Source of the DNA: Actinomyces lilanjuaniae
GTDB taxonomy: Bacteria; Actinomycetota; Actinomycetes; Actinomycetales; Actinomycetaceae
Direction: 5' to 3'
DNA: 64,000 bases
Assembly: GCF_003606385.1 (NCBI RefSeq)
Contig: NZ_CP032514.1
Coordinates: 372,001 to 436,000, forward strand
The stretch's first letter is position 1, and every line of letters begins with the position of its first letter. Shown one piece after another: positions 46,173 to 55,629 of this stretch. The translations under genes were made by a program, and so were the position numbers. The notes beneath the pieces are model-generated. The model saw nothing but the letters and a program-made list of their open reading frames with translations. It did not search any database and had not been told where the DNA came from.

Positions 46173-48929
46173 CTACCGTGCTGCATGGTCCTTTGCTGCG
46201 TCCCCTCCGGGGGGCGCGGCTTGCACCAGCAGCCTCAGCAGGGCGGCGGCCCCTTGCTTGTCCAGAGGCTCGTTGTTGTTGCCGCACTTGGGGGACTGGA
46301 CGCAGCTGGGGCAGCCGTTGGTGCACCCGCACTGCTCGATGACGCCCAGGGTCGCGGCCAGCCACTGCCGTCCGGCTCGATACCCGCGCTCGGCGAACCC
46401 GGCCCCTCCGGCGTGGCCGTCGTGGACGAAGACGGTGGGCTGCGCCGTCTGGGGGTGCAGCGCCGTGGACAGCCCGCCGATGTCCCAGCGGTCACAGGTC
46501 GCCACCAGAGGCAGGATCCCGATGGCAGCGTGCTCGGCGGCGTGCAGCGCCCCGGGCAGCACGTCGTCTCCCAGCCCCGCGCTCTCGCAGAGCTCTCGGG
46601 GCAGCGTCCACCAGGTGGCGGCGGTGGGCAGCACGCGCTCGGGCATGTCCAGCGGGTGCTGGGAGACCACCTCCATGCCGGGTAGCGCCAGCCTGCTGTA
46701 GCCGGTCACCTGGCTGGTGACCTCCACCGAGCCGAAGGACCAGGCGACGGCGGGCGCCTCCGACTCCTTGCGTCCACCCGGCAGCCCGTCCTCCGGCTGC
46801 CCGCCATCCTGCGGCACCACCCACTCCTGGCGCTCACGCTCGGCCAGGATGCGCACGCTGGTGCGCGAGCGGGCCCGGGTACGGTAGCCGACCGCCGCCT
46901 GCTGGCGTACGAAGGCCGCCTCCTCGGTGAGCTCCTCCACCACGTACACCGTCCCCTGGTGCACGTAGACGGCCCCCTCGTGCACGGTGGAGTCCGCCGC
47001 CGCGCCGTCCACGGTGCCGACGACCGTCCCCGTGCCCGTCTCCACCACGGGGACGGCTGGCGGGCCGTCCCCGCGCAGGGAGGTGAGGTCCTGCGGCCGT
47101 CCGGGCAGGGTCACGTTCCAGAACCACCCGGTGGGGCGCCGCCGCAGGGCGCCGCGCTCCTCCAGCTCGACCAGCAGGGATTCGTCAGCCAGGCCGAACA
47201 GGGCCAGGTCCCCCTGCCTCAGTGGGGACTCCGAGGCCGCCGCGCACAGGTGCGGGGCCAGCACGTAGGGGTTGGCCGGGTCGAAGACGGTGGCCTCCGG
47301 GGAGGCGAAGACCGCCTCAGGGTGGTGGACCAGGTAGGCGTCCAGGGGGTTGTCGGAGGCGATGAGGACAGCCAGGCCGCGCCCGCCGGCCCGCCCGGCC
47401 CGGCCCGCCTGCTGGCTCAGCGACGTGCGGGTACCCGGCCACCCGGCGATGACCACCGCGTCCAGGTCGGTGACGTCGATCCCCAGCTCCAGGGCGCTGG
47501 TGGTGGCCAGGGCGCGCAGACGCCCGCGGCGCAGGTCCGTCTCCAGGGCGCGGCGCTCCTCCGGCAGGTAGCCGCCACGGTAGGCGGCCACTGTTCCCGC
47601 CAGCTCAGGCAGGGACAGCCCCAGAGTGTGGCGGGTGCGCTCGGCCACGATCTCCGCGCTGCGGCGGGAGCGGACAAAGACCAGCACCCGGGCACCCACG
47701 CTGAGCAGGTCCACTGTCAGCTCGGAGGCCTCCACCAGCGCCGAGCGCCGGGCTGCCGGGTCCTCGGGATCGGTAAGGGCCGCCGGGTCGCTGAGGCCAG
47801 CCGGGCCGCCGGGGCCGGAAAGACCGGAGAGGTCAGTGAGGCCAGCCGGGCTGCCTGGATCGGCTGGGGCAGCCACCACCCACGGGTCACGCAGGGCAGG
47901 CTGCCACAGGGCCAGGCTGCGCTGCCCTGCCGGGGCGCCGTCCTTGCTGACCGTGACGACCTCGCTCGGCTCCGTCCCGATGAGCCGGGCGGCGGTCAGG
48001 GCGGGCTCGGCGGCGGTCGCCGAGGCGCACAGGACCACCGGTTGGGGGCCGTCGGGCCGCAGCCGACGTACCAGGCGCAGGAGCCGCCGCAGCACCAGCG
48101 CCACGTGCGCCCCCAGCACGCCCCGGTAGGCATGGCACTCGTCGACGACGACGTAGCGCAGGCCCCGTAGCAGGCGGGTCCAGCGCTCGTGGCCGGGTAG
48201 GAGGGAGAAGTGGAGGAAGTCCGGGTTAGTCAGCACGACGTCGGCGTGGGCGCGTACCCAGTCCCGCTCGGCCATCGGCGTGTCCCCGTCGCAGGTGCCG
48301 GTGCGCACCGTGCGCAGCCCGACGGCGGGACCGGTGCTCCCGGCACCACAGGGTCGGCTGTGCTCGTGGTCGGGCTCGCGGCTGTGCTTGGGGAGGGGTT
48401 CCTGGCGGCGCTTGTGGCAGCACTCCTGACGGTGCTCCGCCTGGACGGCCTCCAGCGCGGCGACCAGGCGCTCCAGGCCCGCAGCCTGGTCGGCAGCCAG
48501 GGCCTTGGTGGGGGCCAGGTACATGACGGCGGGCCGCTGCCGCAGGGCAGAGACCCTCTCCCGACCCTTCTCCCGGACGTTCTCACGGCCTCCCCCACGC
48601 GGTTGGCTGCCGTCCGGGGCCGGGTGCTCCGCCTGTGCCGTCAGGACGTCGCTGAGGGCGGGCAGCCAGGCGGCCAGGGACTTGCCGGAGCCGGTGCCCG
48701 TGGCCAGGACCGTGTGGTGCCCGGCGTGCAGCGCCTCAGCGGCCTCCACCTGGTGGGTCCAGGGGCGGGTGATGCCGGTGCGGTGGTAGGCGGCCACCAG
48801 GTCGGTGTCGGCCCAGGCGGGCCAGTCGGCCTGGCGCCCAGGGCGAGCCGGGACGTGCTCCAGGTGCACCAGGCGCCCGTCGCCCGCACCGATCGACTCC
48901 AGCAGCTCGGTGAGGTCACGCGTGGTCAT
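46173..48929 (-). CDS. DEAD/DEAH helicase with DUF1998, MrfA (YprA) type
   Basis: 918 residues. Walker A ATGTGSGKSLA is near residue 77, the DECH box VVDECHAYRG near 260, and helicase C-terminal motifs TSALELGIDVTDLDAV and SQQAGRAGRAG near 480-510. The end has the four-Cys cluster QCGCTNGCPSCVQSPKCGNNN (split here: CGCTNGCPSC and SPKCGNNN), which in Bacillus subtilis MrfA binds zinc. MrfA works with the exonuclease MrfB in repair of mitomycin-type DNA lesions (established for B. subtilis). No MrfB-like gene lies nearby. It is much shorter than the 2192-residue DUF1998 helicase in the island and appears to be a chromosomal repair gene. Confidence 0.88.
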   Translation of the reverse strand: MTTRDLTELLESIGAGDGRLVHLEHVPARPGRQADWPAWADTDLVAAYHRTGITRPWTHQVEAAEALHAGHHTVLATGTGSGKSLAAWLPALSDVLTAQAEHPAPDGSQPRGGGRENVREKGRERVSALRQRPAVMYLAPTKALAADQAAGLERLVAALEAVQAEHRQECCHKRRQEPLPKHSREPDHEHSRPCGAGSTGPAVGLRTVRTGTCDGDTPMAERDWVRAHADVVLTNPDFLHFSLLPGHERWTRLLRGLRYVVVDECHAYRGVLGAHVALVLRRLLRLVRRLRPDGPQPVVLCASATAAEPALTAARLIGTEPSEVVTVSKDGAPAGQRSLALWQPALRDPWVVAAPADPGSPAGLTDLSGLSGPGGPAGLSDPAALTDPEDPAARRSALVEASELTVDLLSVGARVLVFVRSRRSAEIVAERTRHTLGLSLPELAGTVAAYRGGYLPEERRALETDLRRGRLRALATTSALELGIDVTDLDAVVIAGWPGTRTSLSQQAGRAGRAGGRGLAVLIASDNPLDAYLVHHPEAVFASPEATVFDPANPYVLAPHLCAAASESPLRQGDLALFGLADESLLVELEERGALRRRPTGWFWNVTLPGRPQDLTSLRGDGPPAVPVVETGTGTVVGTVDGAAADSTVHEGAVYVHQGTVYVVEELTEEAAFVRQQAAVGYRTRARSRTSVRILAERERQEWVVPQDGGQPEDGLPGGRKESEAPAVAWSFGSVEVTSQVTGYSRLALPGMEVVSQHPLDMPERVLPTAATWWTLPRELCESAGLGDDVLPGALHAAEHAAIGILPLVATCDRWDIGGLSTALHPQTAQPTVFVHDGHAGGAGFAERGYRAGRQWLAATLGVIEQCGCTNGCPSCVQSPKCGNNNEPLDKQGAAALLRLLVQAAPPGGDAAKDHAAR

Positions 48930-48957
48930 GCGCCCAAGTGTGCCCTCACCGCAAGGG

Positions 48958-50145
48958 CTACAGGGAGGACCTGGCCCGGGGCCGCCCCACGGCGACCCCG
49001 GCGCTGAAGACGGCCAGGGCGAACAGGGTGCACACCGCGCACTGGCCCACCATCGTCGTGATGGTGTCGCTGTTGAGCGAGGGCGCGGTAGACGCCGTCT
49101 GAATCACCTGGTCCACCCAGTAGCTGGGCGTGATCCTGGTCAGTGGCGCCAGCGCGTCAGGCATGTACTCCAGCGGCATCCACGCCCCCGACAGGAACGT
49201 GAGCACCATACCGAGGATGTTCGCCACGGCGTTGGCCACGTTGCGGCCCGCCCCCAGCTGGCCCAGGAGGAACCCGACCGCAACGGAGAAGAGCATGTAG
49301 GAGAACAGCGCCAGGCCCACCAGTCCCAGGGGCAGCGCCGAGTCTGCCGCGTCCGCGCCGGTGAAGGCCACCGTGCCCAGGCCGAGGACCCACAGCCACC
49401 CCACGGTGCCAACCATGAGGCAGGTCGCCATGACGCCAAGGCTGCGCACGACCCCGCTGGTCGGGGCGGAGGCCAGGCGCGAGCGCACCGGCCGGCGGCT
49501 CAGCGCCAGCATGAGCGTGGAGACGGACACCAGGCCGAAGGCGAACAGCGGGTAGAGGGAGAACTCGGCGAAGACCCTGAAGCGTTCCGGCAGGGACGGG
49601 GAGGCCACGCTGATCACCTCGGCCCGTACGGACTGGTCCACTGCCTCGCGCGCCAGCGTGACCGCCTCCTGGGCGGTGGCCCCCGACAGCGACAGGTGGT
49701 CGTAGACCTGGTCCAGGAAGGCGCTGGAGCGCACGTCCACGCGCGAGCCCGTTGCGGACTGGTAGCTGACCACGGTGTCCAGCACCGGGGGGTCCTGTCC
49801 CTCCTGGGCTGCGGCGACGAGCTCCTCTCCGTATCCCTCGGGGATGATGAGGACGTACTGGACCCGGTCCTGGGCGGCGGCGTCCTGGAGCGCCCTCCTG
49901 GTGTCCTCTAGGGAGACGGTGTCCCCCTGGGACTCCACGTAGCTGGTGAGCCCCTGGGAGATGGTGGAGCCGTCCCGGTCGATGACGGCGACGGCGGGAT
50001 CCTCCTCGACGACCTGACCGTCCTCCTGCGAGCTGGAGGCGACTGCGGCAGTGAGCAGGCCCAGCATGCTCAGCAGGACCAGGTAGACCAGGACGTACAG
50101 TCGGTGCGCGGCGACGATACGCAGTGACGTCCTAAAGATGCTCAT
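48958..50145 (-). CDS. ABC-2 type permease (second)
   Basis: 395 residues. An N-terminal membrane helix (LYVLVYLVLLSMLGLLTAAVA), an extracytoplasmic domain of about 150 residues, then five helices typical of ABC-2/YhgE-Pip permeases (LFAFGLVSVSTLMLAL, LGLVGLALFSYMLFSVAVGFLLG, GMVLTFLSGAWMPLEYMP). It overlaps the upstream permease gene by 14 bases. With the ATPase and the other permease it would form a three-gene exporter, often for peptides, lipids or antibiotics. Confidence 0.88.
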   Translation of the reverse strand: MSIFRTSLRIVAAHRLYVLVYLVLLSMLGLLTAAVASSSQEDGQVVEEDPAVAVIDRDGSTISQGLTSYVESQGDTVSLEDTRRALQDAAAQDRVQYVLIIPEGYGEELVAAAQEGQDPPVLDTVVSYQSATGSRVDVRSSAFLDQVYDHLSLSGATAQEAVTLAREAVDQSVRAEVISVASPSLPERFRVFAEFSLYPLFAFGLVSVSTLMLALSRRPVRSRLASAPTSGVVRSLGVMATCLMVGTVGWLWVLGLGTVAFTGADAADSALPLGLVGLALFSYMLFSVAVGFLLGQLGAGRNVANAVANILGMVLTFLSGAWMPLEYMPDALAPLTRITPSYWVDQVIQTASTAPSLNSDTITTMVGQCAVCTLFALAVFSAGVAVGRPRARSSL

Positions 50146-51295
50146 GGCTCAGCCTCCTCATGCGCACCAGCGCGACGGCCAGGAACAGGAGGGTCATACC
50201 CCCCATAACGGCACAGCAGCGGGCGAAGGGCTCAAGGCTGTCGTAGTAGAGCAGCGCAAAGAAGCTGTGCGCAATCTGCCACAGGGGGTTGGCCTGGGCA
50301 AGCAGGGGGGCAGACTGCTCCACGGTGTCGGCCAGCTGCTGCGCGCCGGGACCGTACAGCCCGGTGAGCAGCGACAGCAGGGCCACGATACCGGAGACGA
50401 TCCCCAGGCTCATGCTACGCACCGTGCCCAGGGCGGCCCCGGCGGCGCAGGTCATGAGGCTGGCCACGGCGATGGCCACGTGGCACAGCCAGATGCTCGG
50501 CCCGAAGCTGATGTCGGCTACCGCCCGGATGACGTAGAAGGCGATAAGCAGGCAGGCGACGATGCACACCCACGAGCCGGCCAGCGTCCCCAGCACCACC
50601 CTCCACCGGGCGCTCCCCGCCAGGCTGCGGCGGGCACCCAGCGGTGAGGACGTTGCCACGACCCCCTGGGCGGCGATGACGGAGACAGCCGCCCCCGTGC
50701 CGCAGGCGAAGGCGAGCAGGGCGTAGTAGAAGCGCACCTGCGGGTCCGCGGGCTCCTGGGTGACCTGGACCTCCTGGGTGTGGGTCCGCGACACCTGGGT
50801 GGCCGCCATCTGCTCGGGGCCGAGCCCCTGGGCGGTGAGCGCGGCGTACTCGGCCCTGGTGCTCAGGTAGGACTCCAGGACAGCCCGCAGCACGGGGACT
50901 GTCGCCTCGTCGCTGCTGGCGGGAGAGACGTGGAGGACCGGCTCGCCGTCCTCCACGGCCAGGTAGCCGATCGTCTCCCCCTCTAGGGCCGCGTCCTCCG
51001 CCTCAGCGGGGGAGGACACGGGGTGGGTGTTGACCAGGTGCATCTCCCCGTCCTGGGAGGAGACGGCAGTGACCACCTCCTCCAGCCCCTCCGCGTTGCG
51101 GTAGGGCTCATCCAGGACCACCCCCAGCTCGACGGGGTCGGCCTGGTAGAGCTCGTCCATGCCGGAGAACATGCTGGAGAAGATGAGTGACAGGATGACA
51201 GGCAGCCCCAGCGTCCACAGCAGCAGCACCCTGTCGCGGACCAGGCGCAGCGCCTGGTAGGCGCCGATCGTCACGACCTCTGACACCGCTGACAT
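50132..51295 (-). CDS. ABC-2 type permease (first)
   Basis: 387 residues from ATG 51295 with AAGGCGG upstream. Same plan as the next gene: helix (LLLWTLGLPVILSLIFSSMF), a large extracytoplasmic part (about 40-190), then five or six C-terminal helices. It is the second gene of the exporter operon. The exporter lies next to a NarL-type two-component system on the opposite strand, which commonly regulates it. Confidence 0.88.
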   Translation of the reverse strand: MSAVSEVVTIGAYQALRLVRDRVLLLWTLGLPVILSLIFSSMFSGMDELYQADPVELGVVLDEPYRNAEGLEEVVTAVSSQDGEMHLVNTHPVSSPAEAEDAALEGETIGYLAVEDGEPVLHVSPASSDEATVPVLRAVLESYLSTRAEYAALTAQGLGPEQMAATQVSRTHTQEVQVTQEPADPQVRFYYALLAFACGTGAAVSVIAAQGVVATSSPLGARRSLAGSARWRVVLGTLAGSWVCIVACLLIAFYVIRAVADISFGPSIWLCHVAIAVASLMTCAAGAALGTVRSMSLGIVSGIVALLSLLTGLYGPGAQQLADTVEQSAPLLAQANPLWQIAHSFFALLYYDSLEPFARCCAVMGGMTLLFLAVALVRMRRLSHEHL

Positions 51296-51352
51296 CACCA
51301 CACCGCCTTGAACAACGCAGACATAGCAGACACCACTGACATCACGGGCTCC

Positions 51353-52418
51353 TCAGGCGGCCTCGTCGCGCAGGGCACGCCCGGTCATCTCCAGGAAGAC
51401 GTCGTTGAGCGTGGGCGGCTCGGAGGTGACGCGCCCGCAGGTGACCTCCTGCGCTGCCAGCACCTCCATGACGTCGGAGAGGTTGTGGGCGCCGGGGGCG
51501 CACTCGACGAGCAGCTCGGGAGCCTGCCAGGCCGCGGAGCGCACGTGGCCCAGGCGGCGCACCTGCTCGAGGGCCTCCTCCCCAGGGGCCTCGGGGGCGA
51601 CTACCTCAACGCGGATGCGCTCACCGACCCCGATCATCGACTTCAGCTCGCTGGTGGTGCCGCTGGCGACCTCCTTGCCGCCGTCGACGATCATGATCCG
51701 GGTGCACAGCTGCTCCACCTCCTCCATGTAGTGGCTGGTGTAGATGATGGTCGCCCCTGCCGGTTGAGGTCCCTGATGCCGTCGAGGATGGCGTTGCGGC
51801 TCTGGGGTCCACCGCTACCGTCGGCTCGTCGAGGATGATGAGCTCAGGCCTGTGGGCGATACCGCAGGCGATGTTGAGCCTGCGCAGCAGGCCTCCGGAA
51901 AGCCTGGCGGGCCGGAATCCCGCAAAGCGACCCAGGTCGACGAAGTCAATGGCCTCCTCCACCAGGGCCCGGCGCTGCCTGCGGCCGGGGACGTAGAGGG
52001 CGCAGAAGGCGTCGATGTTCTCCCTTACCGTGAGCTCGTCGAAGACGGCGACCTCCTGGGGGACGATGCCGATGCGGCGTTTGAGGTCGTAGGAGGTGGC
52101 CCTCATCGGCTGCCCTAGGACGCTGATCTCGCCGCGGTCGCGGGTCAGGAGCTGGAGGATGCAGCTGATCGTGGTGGTCTTGCCCGAGCCGTTGGGTCCC
52201 AGCAGTCCGAAGATCTCACCGGAGGCGATCCGCAGCGTCAGGTTGTCCACCGCGACCAGGTCCCCGTAGCGCTTGACCAGGCCCTCCACCGCCACTGCGC
52301 TGCCGACACTGCCGGTGCTGGTGGTAGCGGCGGCACCGGCAGTGGTGCCGGGAGCCGAGGCCGTGCTGCTTGCCGCCCCCGGGGAGGTGCTGGAGGCCTC
52401 GTCTGGCATGTCAGGCAT
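51353..52418 (-). pseudogene. ABC transporter ATPase, broken by two one-base deletions
   Basis: From ATG 52418 (AAGGAG upstream) the frame encodes a Thr/Ala-rich leader of about 55 residues, Walker A GPNGSGKTT, Q-loop, signature LSGGLLRRL and Walker B LIILDEPTVAVDP. After VDP the frame is lost; the expected QSRNAILDGIRDLNRQG is present in a second frame, and ATIIYTSHYMEEVEQLC and the rest in a third. Each shift is explained by a run one base short: four G at 51804-51807 and four C at 51754-51757, where five would restore the frame. Either the exporter is inactive or the sequence has errors. The signature reads SGGLLRR rather than the usual SGGxxQR. Confidence 0.85.
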
Positions 52419-52527
52419 CTCGTCTCCTTCGAGGTCCTTGTCGGCGGGTCTCCTGCCCGTTGCGTCTGCTCCGGTCTGTGTCTGCTCGCCATGGTGGCGC
52501 AGGCCTGTCAGCCCGCACAGCTGAGCG

Positions 52528-52567
52528 CTGTCACGGGTCCAGGGTCGTCCCATGACATCTGTCACGG
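52528..52567 (+). promoter_or_regulatory. Candidate response-regulator sites
   Basis: In the 215-base gap between the ABC-2 operon and the sensor kinase, CTGTCACGG occurs at 52528 and 52559, 31 bases apart (three helical turns). The second copy is part of the inverted repeat TGACA-TC-TGTCA (52553-52564). They could bind the adjacent NarL-type regulator. Confidence 0.35.
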
Positions 52568-52633
52568 AACGGTATCGTCGGTGCTTCCCGTGTAGGCGCC
52601 TTCCGGCCCTGTGCCAGGACGGCCTGCCGAGAT

Positions 52634-53755
52634 ATGCCGGATAATCGTCCTGTGGGACCACTGGTGGACAAGAGCATCGTCCTGGGTGGCTGCACCACCC
52701 TGATGCTGGTGGTCGGCGTACCCGGTGTCGTCCGGGTCGTCTGGGTGCTGGTGGCGGTGGTGCTGAGCAGCCTGTGCGTCCTGGTGGAGGGCAGGCGCGG
52801 GGCCGTCGTCGCCCCGGCTGCCTACCTGGTGGCGGGCTGCCTGTCGCCGGAGTCCGTGCTCGGCGCGCCCCTGGCCGCCTACGACCTGGCCCGTTCCACC
52901 ACCCTACGGGCAGGCGGCACCTGGCTGCTCCTGCTGTGCGGGGGGCCTGTGCTGGCGGCAGCGACAGGGGCGCGGCTGCCGCCGACGGCTGTGGTCCTGG
53001 CGGCCGTCCTGTGCGCCGTGGCGGTGCTCCTGGGTGTGCGCACCGCGCAAGGGGACCTGACCCGGGGTCACTTGTACCGTCTGCGGGACGACCTGCAGGT
53101 CAAGGTGGTCGCCCTGGAGCGCACCAACGCCCGCCTTCTGGAGGCCCAGGACCACGAGGTGCGGGCGGCCGCCCTGTCAGAGCGCACCAGGATCGCCCGC
53201 GACATCCACGACACGGTGGGGCACCTGCTGACCCGCCTCACCCTGAGGGTCAGGGCGCTCCAGGTGCTCCACCGTGACCACCCCACCCTGCCGTCGCAGC
53301 TGGAGGAGGTGGGTGCCACTCTTGAGGAGGCGCTGGGATCCGTGCGGCGCAGCGTGCACGCCCTGTCCGAGGAGGGCGAGGACCTGCCCACGGCCCTCAA
53401 CCTGCTGGGGCTGCGCTGTGGCATCAAGGACGTCGCGGTCAGCTGCCTGCTGGACCAGGCCCCGCCCACCGACGTCTCCCACTGCCTGCTGGCGGTGACC
53501 CGGGAGGCGCTGACCAACGCCGTGCGCCACGGCGCAGCCGACTCCGCCCGGGTCGCCCTGGCCGAGTACCCGGCGTTCTGGCAGGTCACTATCAGCAACG
53601 ATGGCGCGGTGCCGGGCCGGTCCGCCCGTCCCGATCCCGTGGGCATGGGCCTGCGCTCCATGAGGGAGCGGGTCGAGATGCTGGGGGGAGTCCTGCGTGT
53701 CACCCCCTCCCCGAGGTTCACGGTCTTCGCCACCATCCCGAAGGGGGACGCATGA
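52634..53755 (+). CDS. NarL-family sensor histidine kinase
   Basis: 373 residues. About four membrane helices in residues 15-135, then a cytoplasmic coiled coil, HisKA_3 with the phosphoacceptor His192 in RIARDIHDTVGHLL, and an HATPase with EALTNAVRHG (N-box) and GMGLRSMRERV (G-box). There is no large extracytoplasmic sensor, so like LiaS/DesK types it probably senses membrane state. It is coupled to the response regulator by a four-base overlap. Confidence 0.92.
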   Translation: MPDNRPVGPLVDKSIVLGGCTTLMLVVGVPGVVRVVWVLVAVVLSSLCVLVEGRRGAVVAPAAYLVAGCLSPESVLGAPLAAYDLARSTTLRAGGTWLLLLCGGPVLAAATGARLPPTAVVLAAVLCAVAVLLGVRTAQGDLTRGHLYRLRDDLQVKVVALERTNARLLEAQDHEVRAAALSERTRIARDIHDTVGHLLTRLTLRVRALQVLHRDHPTLPSQLEEVGATLEEALGSVRRSVHALSEEGEDLPTALNLLGLRCGIKDVAVSCLLDQAPPTDVSHCLLAVTREALTNAVRHGAADSARVALAEYPAFWQVTISNDGAVPGRSARPDPVGMGLRSMRERVEMLGGVLRVTPSPRFTVFATIPKGDA

Positions 53756-54435
53756 GGGTGCTCATTGTTGACGACGACGCCATCGTCGCCAGCTCCTTGG
53801 CCACGATCCTGTCGGCGGAAGACGATATCGAGGTCGTCGGCCAGGGCGGCAGCGGCCCGCAGGCCGTGGCCGGGTACGCCCGCCACCAGCCCGACATCCT
53901 GCTCATGGACATCCGCATGCCCGGCGGTGACGGGCTGAGCGCGGCGGAGCAGGTCCTGGAGCATGACAGGCAGGCCCGCATCGTCTTCCTCACCACCTTC
54001 TCCGACGACGACTACATCGTGCGGGCGCTGCGGATGGGCGCGCGCGGCTACCTCATCAAGCAGGACGTGGCCCAGGTGGCCCCGGCCCTGCGCAGCGTCA
54101 TGGCTGGGCTGACCGTCATGGAGGGCCAGGTCCTGGAGCGTACCGCGACCATGGGGGCGACCATGGGGGAAACCATGGAGGCGCCGACAGGCTCCCTGCG
54201 GGCGCCCCAGCCCCGGGGATACGGGGAGCGGTCAGCGGTCTTCGCCTCGCTGACCGAGCGCGAGTACGAGGTGGTCGAGGCGCTGTCCGAGGGCCTGGAC
54301 AACGCCGAGGTGGCTGGGCGGCTGTTCATGAGCGAGGGCACCGTGCGCAACCACATCAGCGCGGTGCTGGCCAAGCTCGGGCTGCGCAACCGCACCCAGG
54401 TTGCGGTGCTCTACTACCGCTCCGCCGGGGCGTGA
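53752..54435 (+). CDS. NarL/LuxR-family response regulator
   Basis: 227 residues: a receiver domain with DDD near the N-terminus and phosphoacceptor Asp53 in LMDIRMPGGDG, Thr and Lys in FLTTFSDDD and LIKQD. A variable linker rich in Met/Gly/Thr (about 125-155) contains a short duplicated motif (TMGATMGETME). The LuxR HTH reads LTEREYEVVEALSEG and EGTVRNHISAVLAKLG. Phosphorylated by the kinase encoded just upstream; probably controls the divergent ABC-2 exporter. Its end overlaps the convergent LysR gene by 22 bases. Confidence 0.93.
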   Translation: MRVLIVDDDAIVASSLATILSAEDDIEVVGQGGSGPQAVAGYARHQPDILLMDIRMPGGDGLSAAEQVLEHDRQARIVFLTTFSDDDYIVRALRMGARGYLIKQDVAQVAPALRSVMAGLTVMEGQVLERTATMGATMGETMEAPTGSLRAPQPRGYGERSAVFASLTEREYEVVEALSEGLDNAEVAGRLFMSEGTVRNHISAVLAKLGLRNRTQVAVLYYRSAGA

Positions 54436-55343
54436 CCGGTGGCTGTGGGATCCTGGGGGTCCTGCAAGCCCCCGAGCGAGGAGCGCACCTGGGCCAGGAA
54501 GCGTTGCGCGATGGGCGAGAGGACCTGTTCCCGGCGCCAGATGAGGTACATGTGTGAGGTCAGCGTGGGCTTCAGCGGGCGGAAGGTGAGGCCGCTGGAC
54601 GGGCTGGTGTCTACCAGGTGGTCGAAGGCGAGCAGGTAGCCCAGCCCCGCCCGGGCGAAGACGGCGCCGTTGTAGGCCAGCTGGAAGGTCCCCTCCAGGG
54701 TGAGCTCCCCCATGCGCTCCCCGGCCCAGCCCGGGATGTCACGCTCCCAGGACTGCTCGGAGCACAGCAGCGGCAGGCCGACCAGATCCTCGACGGTGAC
54801 GGCCTCCTTGGCTGCCAGGGTGCTGTCGCTGCGCATGACGACCCCCCACACGTCGATGACCGGCAGGGGAAGGCTCCTGTACCTGGTGGCGTCCGGCGGC
54901 TCGACGAGCGCGGCGAAGTCGAGCAGCCCGCGGTCAAGGCTGTCGGTGACCTGTGCGGTGCCGCCGCTGGTGACGTGATAGCGCAGGCGGGGGCAGTGCC
55001 TCCTGAGGTGGCTGATCTCCTGGGCGAGGATGCTGACCTGCCAGGACTCGGCCAGGCCCAGGTGCAGGTCACCGCCGGTGACGTCGTCCAGGCCACGGAA
55101 CTCGGTCTCGATACGGTCCGCCATGCGGACGAGGTCGGTGGCGCGCTCGCGCAGGAGCCTGCCCTCCTCCGTCAGCTCGATGCTGAAGGAGTGCCGGGTG
55201 AACAGCTTGTGCCCCAGCTCGCGCTCCAGCGACCTCACCTGCTTGGACAGCGTGGGCTGCGTGACGTGGAGCGCTCCGGCGGCCCGGGTCATGTTCTCCT
55301 CGCGCGCGACCGCGAGGAAGTAGCGCAGTGTCTGGATCTCCAT
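54414..55343 (-). CDS. LysR-family transcriptional regulator
   Basis: 309 residues from ATG 55343. The winged helix is classical (LRYFLAVAREENMTRAAGALHVTQPTLSKQVRSLE, split: FLAVAREENMTRAAGAL and TQPTLSKQVRSLE). The rest is the co-inducer binding domain. It is divergent from the alpha/beta hydrolase and SDR genes, the usual layout for a LysR protein and its target, and a good LysR box lies between them. Confidence 0.9.
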   Translation of the reverse strand: MEIQTLRYFLAVAREENMTRAAGALHVTQPTLSKQVRSLERELGHKLFTRHSFSIELTEEGRLLRERATDLVRMADRIETEFRGLDDVTGGDLHLGLAESWQVSILAQEISHLRRHCPRLRYHVTSGGTAQVTDSLDRGLLDFAALVEPPDATRYRSLPLPVIDVWGVVMRSDSTLAAKEAVTVEDLVGLPLLCSEQSWERDIPGWAGERMGELTLEGTFQLAYNGAVFARAGLGYLLAFDHLVDTSPSSGLTFRPLKPTLTSHMYLIWRREQVLSPIAQRFLAQVRSSLGGLQDPQDPTATGHAPAER

Positions 55344-55505
55344 GATGCGGTCGGCTCCCTGTCTGCGAGGTTCGGGGGTGCGGCGTGCGGGCATGTGCGG
55401 GTGCGGTGTGTGCCGCGCGTCGGGCGCGTCGCGGCGGGCGCCGTGCGTGCGGGCGGGCGGCGTATGGGGCGCGTGCAGGGTGTGCCCACAGGAATGCCCG
55501 ACGCA

Positions 55506-55526
55506 GATATTCTACTTAGGAATATC
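55506..55526 (+). promoter_or_regulatory. LysR-type box between regulator and hydrolase
   Basis: Perfect inverted repeat GATATTC-TACTTAG-GAATATC, containing the T-N11-A motif (TTC-N7-GAA). It lies about 160 bases from the LysR start and 104 bases before the hydrolase start. Confidence 0.65.
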
Positions 55527-55629
55527 CAGGATGCTGAATTGCCATTAGCGTTATGTCATGCTGCTGGTGAGAATAGGTGGTGACCGGTCGGGCTGTGGGG
55601 GCCTGACCCAGGAGCGAGGAGTAAGGACC

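Noticed and set aside
46173..48929. MrfA-type helicase as a fifth member of the defence block
   Set aside because: It lies beyond the CRISPR locus, is of standard length and has the MrfA zinc motif, so a repair role is more likely.
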